Positions 12,701 to 22,300 of a DNA stretch of 64,000 nt are shown piece after piece. The stretch covers positions 50,834 through 114,833 of the forward strand of contig LSRX01000813.1 in the NCBI GenBank assembly GCA_001939145.1. Direction: 5' to 3'. The stretch comes from Symbiodinium microadriaticum. Lineage: Eukaryota; Sar; Dinophyceae; Suessiales; Symbiodiniaceae. Below the pieces are notes generated by a model. That model saw nothing but the letters and a program-made list of their open reading frames with translations, was not told where the DNA came from and ran no database searches. The position numbers and the translations under genes are program-made. Every line of letters starts with the position of its first letter. Within the stretch, counting starts at the first letter, position 1.

Positions 12701-13895
12701 CGGCTTGGACCATTGCAAGGACTCATGCGCTTTGTTGATTTTTATTTACCATGAGGCATCGGATGACTTTCTTGCTTGCTTGGAAGGCACTTAGCGCTCT
12801 TCACCAGATGCCCAGGCTTGCTCGAGCTTGTTGATATGATCGATCCAGGCCAGCTTCGGCGACTTGGCCAACAGCACGCTCAAGCAGCCTGTCTTCCGGA
12901 GGTGCCACTGTAGTCAGCTCTCTCTTCAACTTGGCTGAGTCTAAGTGTGGATGCGTTCAGGCTCTTGGTGCCACACCTGGAGTGTGTGAGCCTCAGCTCC
13001 CTGGCTATGAGCCATGAGTTTCTCGTCTCTCCGAGGGCCGGCCCAATGATGTCCCTCAGCAAGCTGTGCGCAGACAGCATAGCTTTGGCTGAGGCGACAT
13101 TGCAGCATGGTCTTGCCTTGTCCGAGACCAGAAGCCTTCGCAGGTGCGATTGAGGACGCGACCTGCTGCCGCTCTGGGCGCTTTGGGCTTGGTGTGGCAC
13201 TTCTGCTTTGCCACGTGCCGTGCAGAGTCCAGAGATGTCCAGAGGCAGAGTCCTCAGCCTCGGCCTCGGCCACTTCCTCCGCGTCGCGGAGGACCTGGCC
13301 CCCTTAGCCCCTGCCAGCACTGTAAACTCCGGCATCCGTAGCGAGGACGCTGGATGGCAGCGAGACCTCGGCTGCTGTCCGGTCCTGACATCACATGTGC
13401 GTGTCGTCAGATGCACACTCTCTGCATGCTTGATCTGAAATGGAAGCCCACTGGGGTGCGGTGTGCTGAGGCTTTGATGCTTCGTGGTATCATTGCTGAG
13501 GCCATTGATGCCTGAATCTCGGATCAGATCTGGAGTTTGCTGCAGCCGCTCTAACAGAACACGAGGCCACGCCGCCACTGACGCAGGCCGCCAAAGTCTT
13601 GTATGTACATGCACGGAATTTACCATGAAAACACTGCAGCTGCGACTAGCCACACAGCCTCAACCTTGTGCCTTTTCCTCAGTAGCAGCAGCAGAAATGT
13701 GGATTTGCCATTGTGGGCAGCTTCCTGAACTACGTCCGCGTGCATGACACTCACGCATGACTTAGCATTGCAACAGGTGAGGTCATGTCTGTAGGAATCA
13801 AACACAGAGCCAGCCCGGCCACCCATTGTCCAGAGTTGTTTTCTTGGTGCCAAAGCTGCACAAGAAAGGATGCGACTGTGTGACGGGTTGCACAG
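6780..13895. other. GC-rich stretch of overlapping frames, no gene recognised
   Basis: Both strands carry many 60-250-codon frames because GC-rich DNA has few stops. None shows a motif I can name. The more protein-like pieces are 9492-10022 (minus, 176 aa, Pro-rich centre), the frame through 10920-11519 (plus, starting near CENRLESLRKRQAAF), 8657-9037 (plus) and 12393-12794 (plus). Real small exons may be hidden here, but I cannot separate them from shadows by eye. Between 10,030 and 10,200 a GAGGGTCAAGTT-like motif recurs loosely. Confidence 0.4.
7102..7117. other. CG-alternating perfect palindrome
   Basis: GCTCGCGCGCGCGAGC is a 16-nt perfect palindrome embedded in a slightly longer alternating purine-pyrimidine tract. 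Such tracts can adopt Z-DNA or cruciform structure in vitro; no function is implied. Confidence 0.7.
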
Positions 13896-14132
13896 GTGCT
13901 GGGTGGTAAACTGGTGCAGGCCTCAGAGTTTTCCGCCCATGAAACCGATCCGGAGTTCGAAAAGACGCTGAAAGGATGCCCCCTGTGGGGTTTGGAAACC
14001 CCGCCATTGGATGAGTTTTCAGTCGGCCTTCGACATTTGCCTGAGGCAACCTTTCTCTTGTCCACCACGCCACATGGTCGGTTTCAGACTTTGACAGCCT
14101 TGTTGCTTTGTCCACCTGCCGTGTTTGCATGA
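13896..14132 (+). pseudogene. Possible fragment of the recombinase C-terminal tail
   Basis: The frame contains SAHETDPEFEK. The tyrosine recombinase of the element at 22-28 kb ends with LHETDPRFESW. The two share CATGAAACCGATCCG (15 nt) in the same reading frame, followed by matching Phe-Glu codons. The bases before this do not clearly align. Either a small decayed relic of a related retrotransposon lies here, or the match is chance. Confidence 0.25.
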
Positions 14133-14682
14133 CGCCGAAAGAGTGGTCGTCGTTGCCGGATACCAGGTCTCTGCAAGAGCCGGGCATGCAAACCTTCTGA
14201 GCTGGGCCGTGCAAGGCTTTGAGACAAACTTGGCGTCAGTTTTCACAGTGTCTGGCATGCGCCAGGCAGTTGGTGCATGGATTCTACCTATTGGAGGCTG
14301 CGCGCGGGGATGCTGAATCGGGGCTTTGAGAGAGATGCAGTATTTGGCATCATGTGACTGACTGCGTTAGAGGCGGTGGTTGTCCTTTCTTGTCTGTGCG
14401 ATATGGCCTCGGTCAGTGCTGCCGTGACCTGCACTTTTTAGGCATGCTTTGGCTGAAGACCCAGGATGATGCACTGATTGAAGCCGGTTTTCATCAAGCT
14501 TCAGGCCTGTCCAGCAGCCTTTTTGCAGGGCACCTTCAGACAACCAGCTGCACAGCACGTGCTGCAAAACGGCAGGGCATGCGGCTGAATCCGAAAGCAT
14601 CTGGAGCTTGGCCACCTCCACAGCATTTCTGGGCGGCTTATTGTGTAGTGACACAAAACGTTATTGCTGCTAGTGACTGCTA

Positions 14683-15042
14683 GTGTGCACCTTGCAGCAC
14701 CTTGCAATGGAAGTCAGGTGCAGACCTTGGCATCAACTGGTCAAGGTGGCGTTCCTGATTTCAATCCTGACTGAGTTGTTCTTGCAGTTTTTAGTTGCTG
14801 CTTGCGGGGCGTTCCTCGTAAAAGTTGACGCTGACAACTTTCAGAGTTCTTTGTTTTTTCTGCCCAGGCGGTGCATGTTCAGACTTGGTAGCATGGGTCT
14901 TGCCACTTACTCTCTCCTTGTCGGGATACCAGCCCTAACCCTTGGAGGTCTGCAAGGCCATGTGAGGCAACATGAACTCACATGCAATGGTTCAGCTTCG
15001 TCATACCATCTCGGCTGGCCGGCTTGGCACCCCTGCACCTGA
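14683..15042 (+). CDS. Hydrophobic ORF, 119 aa, unidentified
   Basis: The frame has two hydrophobic stretches that could span a membrane: one around LVKVAFLISILTELFLQFLV and one around YSLLVGIPALTLGGL. A short polar segment (VKVDADNFQS) lies between them. No family recognised and no splice sites verified. It may be one exon of a membrane protein. Confidence 0.25.
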   Translation: MCTLQHLAMEVRCRPWHQLVKVAFLISILTELFLQFLVAACGAFLVKVDADNFQSSLFFLPRRCMFRLGSMGLATYSLLVGIPALTLGGLQGHVRQHELTCNGSASSYHLGWPAWHPCT

Positions 15043-15377
15043 TGATAAGCCAGAGTGCAGTCGGCAGGAGCCGATCAATCAATGCGGCTCACCCCTATCC
15101 AGACCTTAGCAGAGGCAGGATGACCAGTGCGTGTCCAATTTGGGTCTGCCAATTGGGAGAAGTTTTGAGACAGATCTTCGGAGTCGGTACACCCCTAAGG
15201 TGCTCCCTCCTTTGACACGCGGGAAGACATGTTGCTCCTACACGAGCATGAAGAGTGCAGAAAGACAACACATTTCGTCTTCGTGGTTTTGAGGTAGTAG
15301 CCCCTGCACTTGTTCAGGCAGCCAAAGTGCTGAAGCTCGTCTCCGCTCTCAGCTTTGCAATGGAGTATTGGCAATTG

Positions 15378-15535
15378 CTTGCTCTCTCTCTCTCTCTCTC
15401 TCTCTTTCCCTCTCCCCCCTCCCTGTCTCTCTCTCTCTCTCTCTCTTTCCCTCTCCCCCCTCCCTGTCTCTCTCTCTCTCTCTCGCTCTCTTTGCCTCTC
15501 TGACTGTCTCTCGCTCTCTCGCTCGCTCTTCTGCT
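15378..15535. repeat. TC-rich tract with an internal duplication
   Basis: A long CT dinucleotide run is interrupted twice by the same block (TTTCCCTCTCCCCCCTCCCTG), giving two near-identical tandem units of about 55 bp. Interrupted CT/CG units follow. Confidence 0.9.
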
Positions 15536-16432
15536 ACTGCGCTGACTTGATCTTGGTCTTGCCGTACTTAGGCCTTGAATCCTTTTCTGTTCAAGGTTCG
15601 GATGTTGTCAGATTCTTAGTGCAGAACTCTCGTTCGGTCACCTGCAGGGTTTAGTTCTTCTTATGCTTGTCGCCGTTTGTGATACCTTCTCATTCTTTCT
15701 GCACAATGTTGAGTGGATGCACAGATGTGCAACGAGGCTTTATCTACTTTCACCAGATAACTTTCCGTTGGCTGCTGAGAAAGTGTCAAGCGTTTGCAAG
15801 GCCTTTCCCCCCCGTGCATCAGAGCGTTGCACGATGAATCAGCGCGCCCGGACTTAGGTCCACGGAAGCGATTTTTACGAAGAGTGGGATGGAGGCTCGG
15901 CAGGGCAAGTCGACTTATCGTGTCGTCTCGCCTCGTCTAGGATGCCACTTGCTTTGAGGTGCTTCCACCCGCCGAGGCGAGGGCGAATGAGGGCGAGAGA
16001 CGAGGCTCTGGGATGCTCCGGGCGGTCCATCTCGCAGCGCAGGACCACTCCCGCCTGGCGAGTGGTGAGGACGGCTTGCCAGAGGTGGAGGAGTTGTGTT
16101 CCTGGCTGGCTTGCAACGGGCTGTTGCCGTTAGACCTGCTAGACTGCTAGACTCGAGGGGTTTGCGCGTTCCTTGAAGGTTAATGCTTCGGCCGCAGAAC
16201 TGTCGTGTGGACATTGCGGCCTCTTGGCTGCTCTAGCTCCTTGTTGTGTTGCCCTTATCAGAGATCCGTCTCAGCTTAGGCGCTAACTTCGCTGATCGGA
16301 TGCGCTGCGGCCACAAATTTATCACGAGCTGCGGTGAATTGTTGAGCACATTGAATAGATTCGCACGACACTGCCAGGCATTCCCCCAGAGAGTCTGCAT
16401 CGAGGCCATCCTCGTCGCCATCATGAGAACTA

Positions 16433-16484
16433 TCGTCATCAGCATCATCAGCATCATCAGCATCATCATCATCATCATCATCGT
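16433..16484. repeat. ATC trinucleotide microsatellite
   Basis: CATCAG units grade into pure CAT repeats. On either strand it would encode His, Ile or Asp/Met/Val runs. The adjacent frames only reflect the repeat. Confidence 0.9.
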
Positions 16485-16654
16485 CACAGAAAATAATAAG
16501 TCTGCGATTGTCAGCTGCTTCGTTGTTATCCGTGGTCGTTCTCGTTCTCGTCGCCGTGTGCTATGGGTATGAACATATCTAGATATGCATATTTGCCACC
16601 CTTCCAACGTACCCTATCCCTGGCTTTCCAAGACACACCACAACTGCAGGCAAG

Positions 16655-17110
16655 ATACCCGTAGATTTGGCACGTGTTAATATTAGCATTAGTATGTATA
16701 TGAGTATTGGTTAGTACAAACATCAATTTTGAGGTTAATGTTCCTTGTACACCCTCGATGTGGCAAGTATTAATCGCAGCATTCGCATGTATATTCGTAC
16801 TAGTATTAGTCCTACTCAACATTGGTTATATTAAGATGAATATTCCTAGGAAGCAAATATTCATATTGATTTAATATTAATCTTAGTGCCAGTATTAAGC
16901 ATAATACTAATACTAAAACGAAAACTAATGCTGATAGTCATGAGAATACTAATAATACTCTTACGACTACTAATACTTGCGATACTCGTAGTAATACAAA
17001 CACGAATATTACTAATGTTCCTTCGAATACTAATATTCATATTCACATTAATAGTAGTATGAATATTGTTACGAATATACATACTATTGCTAATATTGAC
17101 ACTGTATAAG
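16655..17110. repeat. Degenerate TACTAATA-type minisatellite
   Basis: About 450 bp in which AATACTAATA and variants such as TAGTATTAG and AATATTACTAATG recur in both orientations with heavy drift. The tract is AT-rich and has no convincing gene. It is too degenerate for a plain microsatellite and looks like an old minisatellite. Confidence 0.6.
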
Positions 17111-17470
17111 TATGGATATTTCTACGAATACTACATACGAGTCAGTGAATTTGTGAGTCAGTGATGCTATGAAAGCAAACTTTTTGAAGCACTTGGAAGC
17201 AAAAATGTTGGTGTTTCCAACTTTTTCAACGAAATCCTCAATACATGAGAAAAACATTCGTGGAACTGCTGGAAAAAAACTGGAAAACCAACTTTGGGTA
17301 GCATGGCCGACCAACACAAGGTTTCCCTGGTCGTGTCGTTCCACGGTCGTCGTCTGAGAGATGTGACCAACTGTACTGGTATCTCAACGAGAGATCATCC
17401 TGCAGCAGAGAGACCAGACAGGTTGGTGTGGTTGTTTCCATAGGTTCATAATATGTTAACGTGTATATCG

Positions 17471-17640
17471 GTATGTGTGTATGTATGTATGCATGCATAC
17501 AGGCCGGCAGGCAGGCAGGCAGGCAGGCGGGAGGGCGGGCGGTAGGCATGCATGTGTATGTTCTGTATGTATGTATGGATGTATGTATGTACGTATGTAC
17601 GTACGTATGTACGCCCGTTTACACCTATGCATGTAAATGT
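17471..17640. repeat. GTAT / GGCA / GTAC tetranucleotide array
   Basis: Compound array: ATGT and GCAT units, five GGCA units grading into GGGC, then ATGT and ACGT units. The overlapping open frames (Tyr/Val/Cys on one strand, Ile/His/Thr on the other) come from the repeat. Confidence 0.9.
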
Positions 17641-17967
17641 ATGGTCCCGCCCCCCCGGGATCCACAACTTTAGTCTGAGAACAGTATCCTGGTCTGCACT
17701 TCTCTCATATCTCATAACTGTGTGCATGTACATGCATGTACGAATGTACCTGGTGACATTCTTGTATCTGTGCATGCTGCAGAAGACAGATGTACATCCG
17801 GAACGAGCGTGAGCAATCAATACAACGAGAAGAATCACCCTATTTCTCGAGGCACTCCCGAAAACACATGATTTCGGGAACCTTTCCACAATCTTATTTC
17901 TCTACACAGTCCCCAACAACGAAACATGCCAAAACTTATAAGCCAAAACATGAGCAGCTCATATTCA

Positions 17968-18138
17968 TCGAGGCAGTCCATTTCGGAAGCACGTTTCTGA
18001 AGGCAGTCCCAAACCAGTCAAAATACCAAAACCCATGAGCCAACGTATGCGCGTACTCATCGAGGCAGTCCCAGAATATTGAGAACGCCAAAGATTCCAA
18101 GCTATTCCGTTGCTATGTTTTTTTTTGGACTGCCTCGA
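17968..18138. repeat. Repeated and inverted TCGAGGCAGTCC motif
   Basis: TCGAGGCAGTCC occurs at 17968-17979 and 18060-18071, each preceded by a CATGAGC...CTCAT-like segment. Its exact reverse complement is at 18127-18138. Shorter AGGCAGTCCC copies lie at 18001. The direct and inverted copies suggest a decayed hairpin-forming repeat. No gene is apparent. Confidence 0.65.
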
Positions 18139-18479
18139 CAGATATGCTAATTTTTAGCATGGAAAATCACTTTCTCCGAAAGAATGCGAATGTACATCAG
18201 CATGACACTTGCCGAAGTCAAGTCACCTGCACACTATACTCTCGGTTGTGCAGCGAAGAAGCAAAAACTTAGTTGTATCTAGGAAGTCTCTTGACATGCC
18301 TTGTAAACACCAGCTTCGTTCATACACTCTGCAAACATGTATGTCCCTTCATATCTCGGCTTTCGTCAGATCAAGCTTCATCACATGTTTCGTAGTATCG
18401 TCGAACCCCAGCGGACTGCAAACATGCTTCTTTCTTCTCATATCAGGTTGGTACAGGCCTAAAAACGTATGCCAGTACA

Positions 18480-19895
18480 TATGTATATATATATATATGT
18501 ATATATGTATATGTGTACACTGTATACACATATAGATGCATCCTTTTGTGGACAGGCTTCCTAGCGAATCAGAACCCACTAAAAATTTAGATACTCGTTA
18601 GATATTATCACTTCGTTGATATGTGTTGAGCATCCAACGCACAATTTGTCGATTGCTCCTTCGGTGTGTCACTAATGTCTGTTTTTAGATGCAAGTTTTC
18701 CGTTAAGTGAAGCTCTCATGTTGGACTGATATGTGCTTGGCATGTAGTATTTACAACGTTTTTCTTAAGGCTGCGCTTCAAGAATACGCATAAGTAAGTA
18801 AGCCTTATAAACACATGTGTTCAATACTTTAGTATACCTATGTCCAATTCCCATTCTACACAAAAGAGAAGCTTTCACTTGGCCTACAAATTATACCAGT
18901 TATATGCGTCTAACACATGGTTTTATCATAAACTTCGTCATCAATTCATTGCCATAAACTTCAAATCTATCCAACAATAAGCGAATTTTCCTGAATGTTC
19001 GATCACAAGAGCATGCTGAAATTGCGCATGCAATATCGCGGATTGTTAACCTAACCACTTAACTCAAGTTAAAAAGGTTTGCTTTGATATTTGGCAAAAT
19101 GTCCAGTTCATCTCATGAACACTGTCACATATTGTCACTAGTATATACGTTATGTTCGAACACACATTACATCAGGTTATGTATATGGCATTTTTGGACT
19201 TAGTGACTCCGGAATCCTTGGTAGGCTGGTTCGCATTGCTTTGTATCTCTCGTGAATGAAGTGAACCGTCGTTTTATCCACAAATGAATTAATACTTAAC
19301 TGCTGAATAGCTATTTTGTATGAGTGCACGGACTATGAGACCACAAAATGCTATGAAATGTTCAACACATGCTGATCCAATATGAGCTTCTTGTTAACGA
19401 AAACAGGAGCAATCATAATAGTTATTATTGTCGGAACATTAGATAGCAGGCAGCATTGGTAACTCGTACATGCAAGTCTCACATGAGACTTCGATGAGCA
19501 GGTATGAAGGCATGAGACCAAGCTAATTGCATATTACATCTAAAACAGCAATAACACAGCATCGTAAGAATTATCCGAATATTAAATAGCAGGCATGATA
19601 CTGGCAACTTTTGCATACGTGCTTTCTGCGCCCCCGTCTGCGAGGGCTGATGGTTCGGAGCCGCACTTAGTGCATACAACTATTCGTTGAGGAACGTAAA
19701 GAACAGTACTTTGATACATTATTCCTGTGTTAACCCGTATTTCCATCATCGTGTTCGTGGGTGGTTGGGCGCTGCGAGAAGAACTCTGATGGCAATACTC
19801 TGAGGCTTCATTCCTGTTCCAGGGTCGCAACAGAGAAGGGCAGAACACAAATTGACGTGCTGATTCCAGAGGGGGGGTGGAACATTTATGATGTA
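18480..19895. other. AT-rich intergenic DNA with a TA tract, no gene seen
   Basis: Starts with an alternating TA/TG tract (18480-18530). The rest is AT-rich with only short frames on both strands. I see no domain or credible exon pair. Confidence 0.55.
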
Positions 19896-19896
19896 A

Positions 19897-20068
19897 ATGT
19901 ATGTATGCATGCATGGATGTGTGGCCGCATGTATGTACGTACGTACATATGTATGTATGTATGTATGTATGCATGCATGCATGCATGCATGCATGCATGC
20001 ATGCATGCATGGATGGATGGATGGATGGATGGATGGATGTATGTATGTATGTATGTATGTATGTAGGT
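19897..20068. repeat. Compound tetranucleotide array GTAT-GCAT-GGAT-GTAT
   Basis: Blocks of GTAT, then GCAT, then GGAT, then GTAT again, each differing from its neighbour by one base in the unit. The same block order, read on the opposite strand, makes up the array at 63.1-63.3 kb. The Met/Tyr/Val/Cys and Ile/His frames here are artefacts of the repeat. Confidence 0.95.
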
Positions 20069-20142
20069 GTGCGGCAATATACGTATATGTGTTTACAAGC
20101 GCTTCGGCATATAGTGTGAATGGCACTATGTCATGATCATTA

Positions 20143-20751
20143 TTGCTGTATGCCGCTGGCTTGGGTATCGCTTGGCAACTTGCTTTAAGTGGCTTAACAC
20201 ACAGCATATGGTTCAGGACTTCAGCCGCGGTCGCCTTTATTGCCCAGCCCTTGCTATCTTACAGGAGTGTAGCACTTGCGAAGATGTGCAAGAATATCAT
20301 GCGACACCTTCAGATGGTGGTTGACAGACGAAGGTTGGTTCTTGTCGACGATGCGGAAATGGCTGAAGCTCCCATGCATGTGTGGCAGGCAGTTGCCGTA
20401 GCTTGAATCCACACAGGTGTTCTTCAAGTCCGTGATTTCTGTGGCCGCCTCTCGCGCGAGGTGTCCTCTGCCGGCTTTTCACGACTTCAAGCTAGTGGTT
20501 TTGAGGCTGGCAGCCATGAGCTCGAAGCGACTCGGGAAAGTAGTCCCACTTACCTACAACTTCGAAAGTCGATTCCGGCCGGGAGGGATATTTCAGCCGT
20601 CAGCGGGTGGACCCAAATTGTTTTCGGCTTCGGCGATTTCAAGCGCCGATTTCAGGCACCCGGGGTGAGCACCATTTCACGGCCTCAGCGATTGCTCGCC
20701 GACAACGGCATGTGTGTGACCGGGAGGGTGTGGTCTGAGAAGGGAGATTAG
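20143..20751 (+). other. Protein-like short frames upstream of the retrotransposon
   Basis: Two plus-strand frames, 20143-20406 (contains LAKMCKNIMRHLQMVVDRRR) and 20461-20751 (contains VSGWTQIVFGFGDFKRRF), have plausible protein composition. Neither is recognised and no clear splice sites link them. The second ends at a stop just before the undetermined base at 20752. They may be remnants of another element or unspliced exons. Confidence 0.2.
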
Positions 20752-21111
20752 NGACGGACTGCAGATGCGTTTGCTAGATTTCGACCTCACGAAGCTTGGG
20801 GATTACGGATTAGAGTGAGTCTGTCGACCTTACCGTGCCCCCACACTGGCATAGGGCATTTTCGTAGAGTATACTGCTGCAATGCCACTGAATCTGCGAA
20901 GGTCCTTCCATCAAACTTTACTTCCAGACTCTGAACAGCAGAAGAACGAGCGGATGCTCTCGCGAAGCGAACACTGGCTGCATGTGGATGCATGTCCGGG
21001 AATTTTAGTACAGATGCCTTCCTTTGTGCGACAAGGCAGCAGCTTTTGGCGAACAAAATGTTTCCGAAACTGCTTAGCAGAATGTGTGTTTCTCCACAGC
21101 CGGGTTAGGTT

Positions 21112-21432
21112 GTGGCTGCAAGAGACGACCCCTCGATTGCCAACCGCATCGATTTCGAGCATCAGGGTGCGGTAGTGCATTGCCGGCGCGCCGCGTTGTT
21201 GCAGGAGTTCGTGGAGTTGAGCCCCAACACCTTTCCAGCGAACGTCAGGGGTCGGCTATACTGTGCGATGGCCTCGGCTACATTGGGGTTACTCGGAGCC
21301 GAAGAACAATTTGAGCAGTTGCGCAATCTGCTTCAGGCCTGCAAGGATTTACAACACGATCCTTATCCTTCCCACGCAAACGGCAACCATGCACACACTT
21401 TGCCTCGTCATCTGCATCGATTGATGGATTGA
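21112..21432 (+). CDS. Unidentified helical protein fragment, 106 aa
   Basis: The frame reads as a compact helical protein: HCRRAALLQEFVELSPNTF, then CAMASATLGLLGAEEQFEQL, then LRNLLQACKDLQHDPYPS, before a His-rich tail and TGA. The helical periodicity and low proline make it one of the better frames between 20 and 21.7 kb. It ends about 275 bp before the 5' end of the retrotransposon. No family recognised; a minus-strand frame at 20787-21056 is also protein-like. Confidence 0.3.
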   Translation: MAARDDPSIANRIDFEHQGAVVHCRRAALLQEFVELSPNTFPANVRGRLYCAMASATLGLLGAEEQFEQLRNLLQACKDLQHDPYPSHANGNHAHTLPRHLHRLMD

Positions 21433-21707
21433 GCCCACTGAGGTGGCTTATCGGCTCTCCTTGCAATGCGCTCAGATCGGTGGATCTTGGTAGCATGGTA
21501 CTAGTACGGCGTGACTTGACCAGGCCTGTGATCACTGGCAAAGTTTACCAAAAGTTTTACACACAGTCGGCACCTGTGAACCTTGTGCACAGTCTGCTCC
21601 TATCACAAGCTTCTGTGCAACTTGCGAAGATTCTTGAGGTTTGTGCATGCGCGCTGCCCGGCCATGCTCCCAGCATGTCATCTTTAGGGTACTGTGTGAT
21701 TACTTGG

Positions 21708-21802
21708 GACGGGCACCCCCGCACATACCATTGCGTGGCACAGTCACACTCACCCAGCTTGCCGCGTGAGAAGTGGCATCTTTCTCGTGTGAGAAAGATT
21801 TG
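21708..21802 (+). repeat. A1, left split direct repeat
   Basis: 95 bp starting GACGGGCACCCCCGCACATA and ending in AAAGATTTG, repeated with one C/T difference at 27684-27778. The match starts at the GAC and stops abruptly after TTTG, which sets the left boundary of the element. It probably carries 5' untranslated and replication signals; no promoter motif is recognised. Confidence 0.93.
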
Positions 21803-21870
21803 TTTTTGAGCTTGTGTGCTCTGGTTGCTTGGGACGGTTTGCCTGTGTGCTCTTCCTGTTGCTGCAGCGG

Positions 21871-22300
21871 ATGGCGCCTTCACAGTCCATGGCCCCGGTG
21901 CTGAAGCGGGCCAGGTTCAACATCGAGGACCCCGCTTCTAGTGTACCGCGGCCTATGCCAGCAGTGCGGGCTGCACGTTTCTCCGCGCAGAGCGTGCAGT
22001 CGGGGGAACAGAAGCATCTCCCATCAAAACTCAGGGCCGCCTCCCCTTTTCAGTTTGGTTCAGGTTGCTTCCTTCCCTCCGTCGTTCCTGGTAGACTAGG
22101 GCAAACCACATTGGCCGGAACAGCCTACTCAGGGCTGAGTGTCCCTCAGACTTGGCGTGGTACTCTATCCGGCACTTCAGGTGTATCCTTGGAAGTTTTG
22201 GAGTCTCAGGATCGCTTGAAGCTGGCGCAGTGTTGGGTAGGCCAGGCCAAGGGGTTGGCTAAGGACAGCGCTGTGTTCTTGGGATGGATGGCTGCGTTCG
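21871..22300 (+). CDS. N-terminal part of the tyrosine recombinase ORF
   Basis: An ATG 69 bp after A1 opens a frame starting MAPSQSMAPVLKRARF, a basic, nuclear-localisation-like start. It continues through a Ser/Pro-rich region to VLESQDRLKLAQCWVGQAKG and AKDSAVFLGW. The frame is still open to 22401. However, the helical core-binding segment starting VRDDDLLRLFLDGAP is encoded in the frame one base back (open from 22263). The two parts most likely make one protein with a -1 frame change between about 22263 and 22300. This could be a mutation, an assembly error or, less likely, programmed frameshifting; no classical slippery heptamer is obvious there. Confidence 0.6.

Noticed and set aside
12880..13653. 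257-codon minus-strand ORF as a gene
   Set aside because: Ser/Arg-rich composition typical of shadow frames in GC-rich DNA; no motif and overlapping frames of equal quality.
19886..20119. Open frames of Met/Tyr/Val/Cys or Ile/His over the tetranucleotide array
   Set aside because: They exist only because tetranucleotide repeats lack stops; there is no non-repeat protein sequence. The same holds for 63030-63450 and 17461-17812.
21557..21883. Minus-strand frame sharing a protein segment with the minus frame at 27632-28045
   Set aside because: The shared segment is only the reverse translation of the A1/A2 repeats, not a gene.
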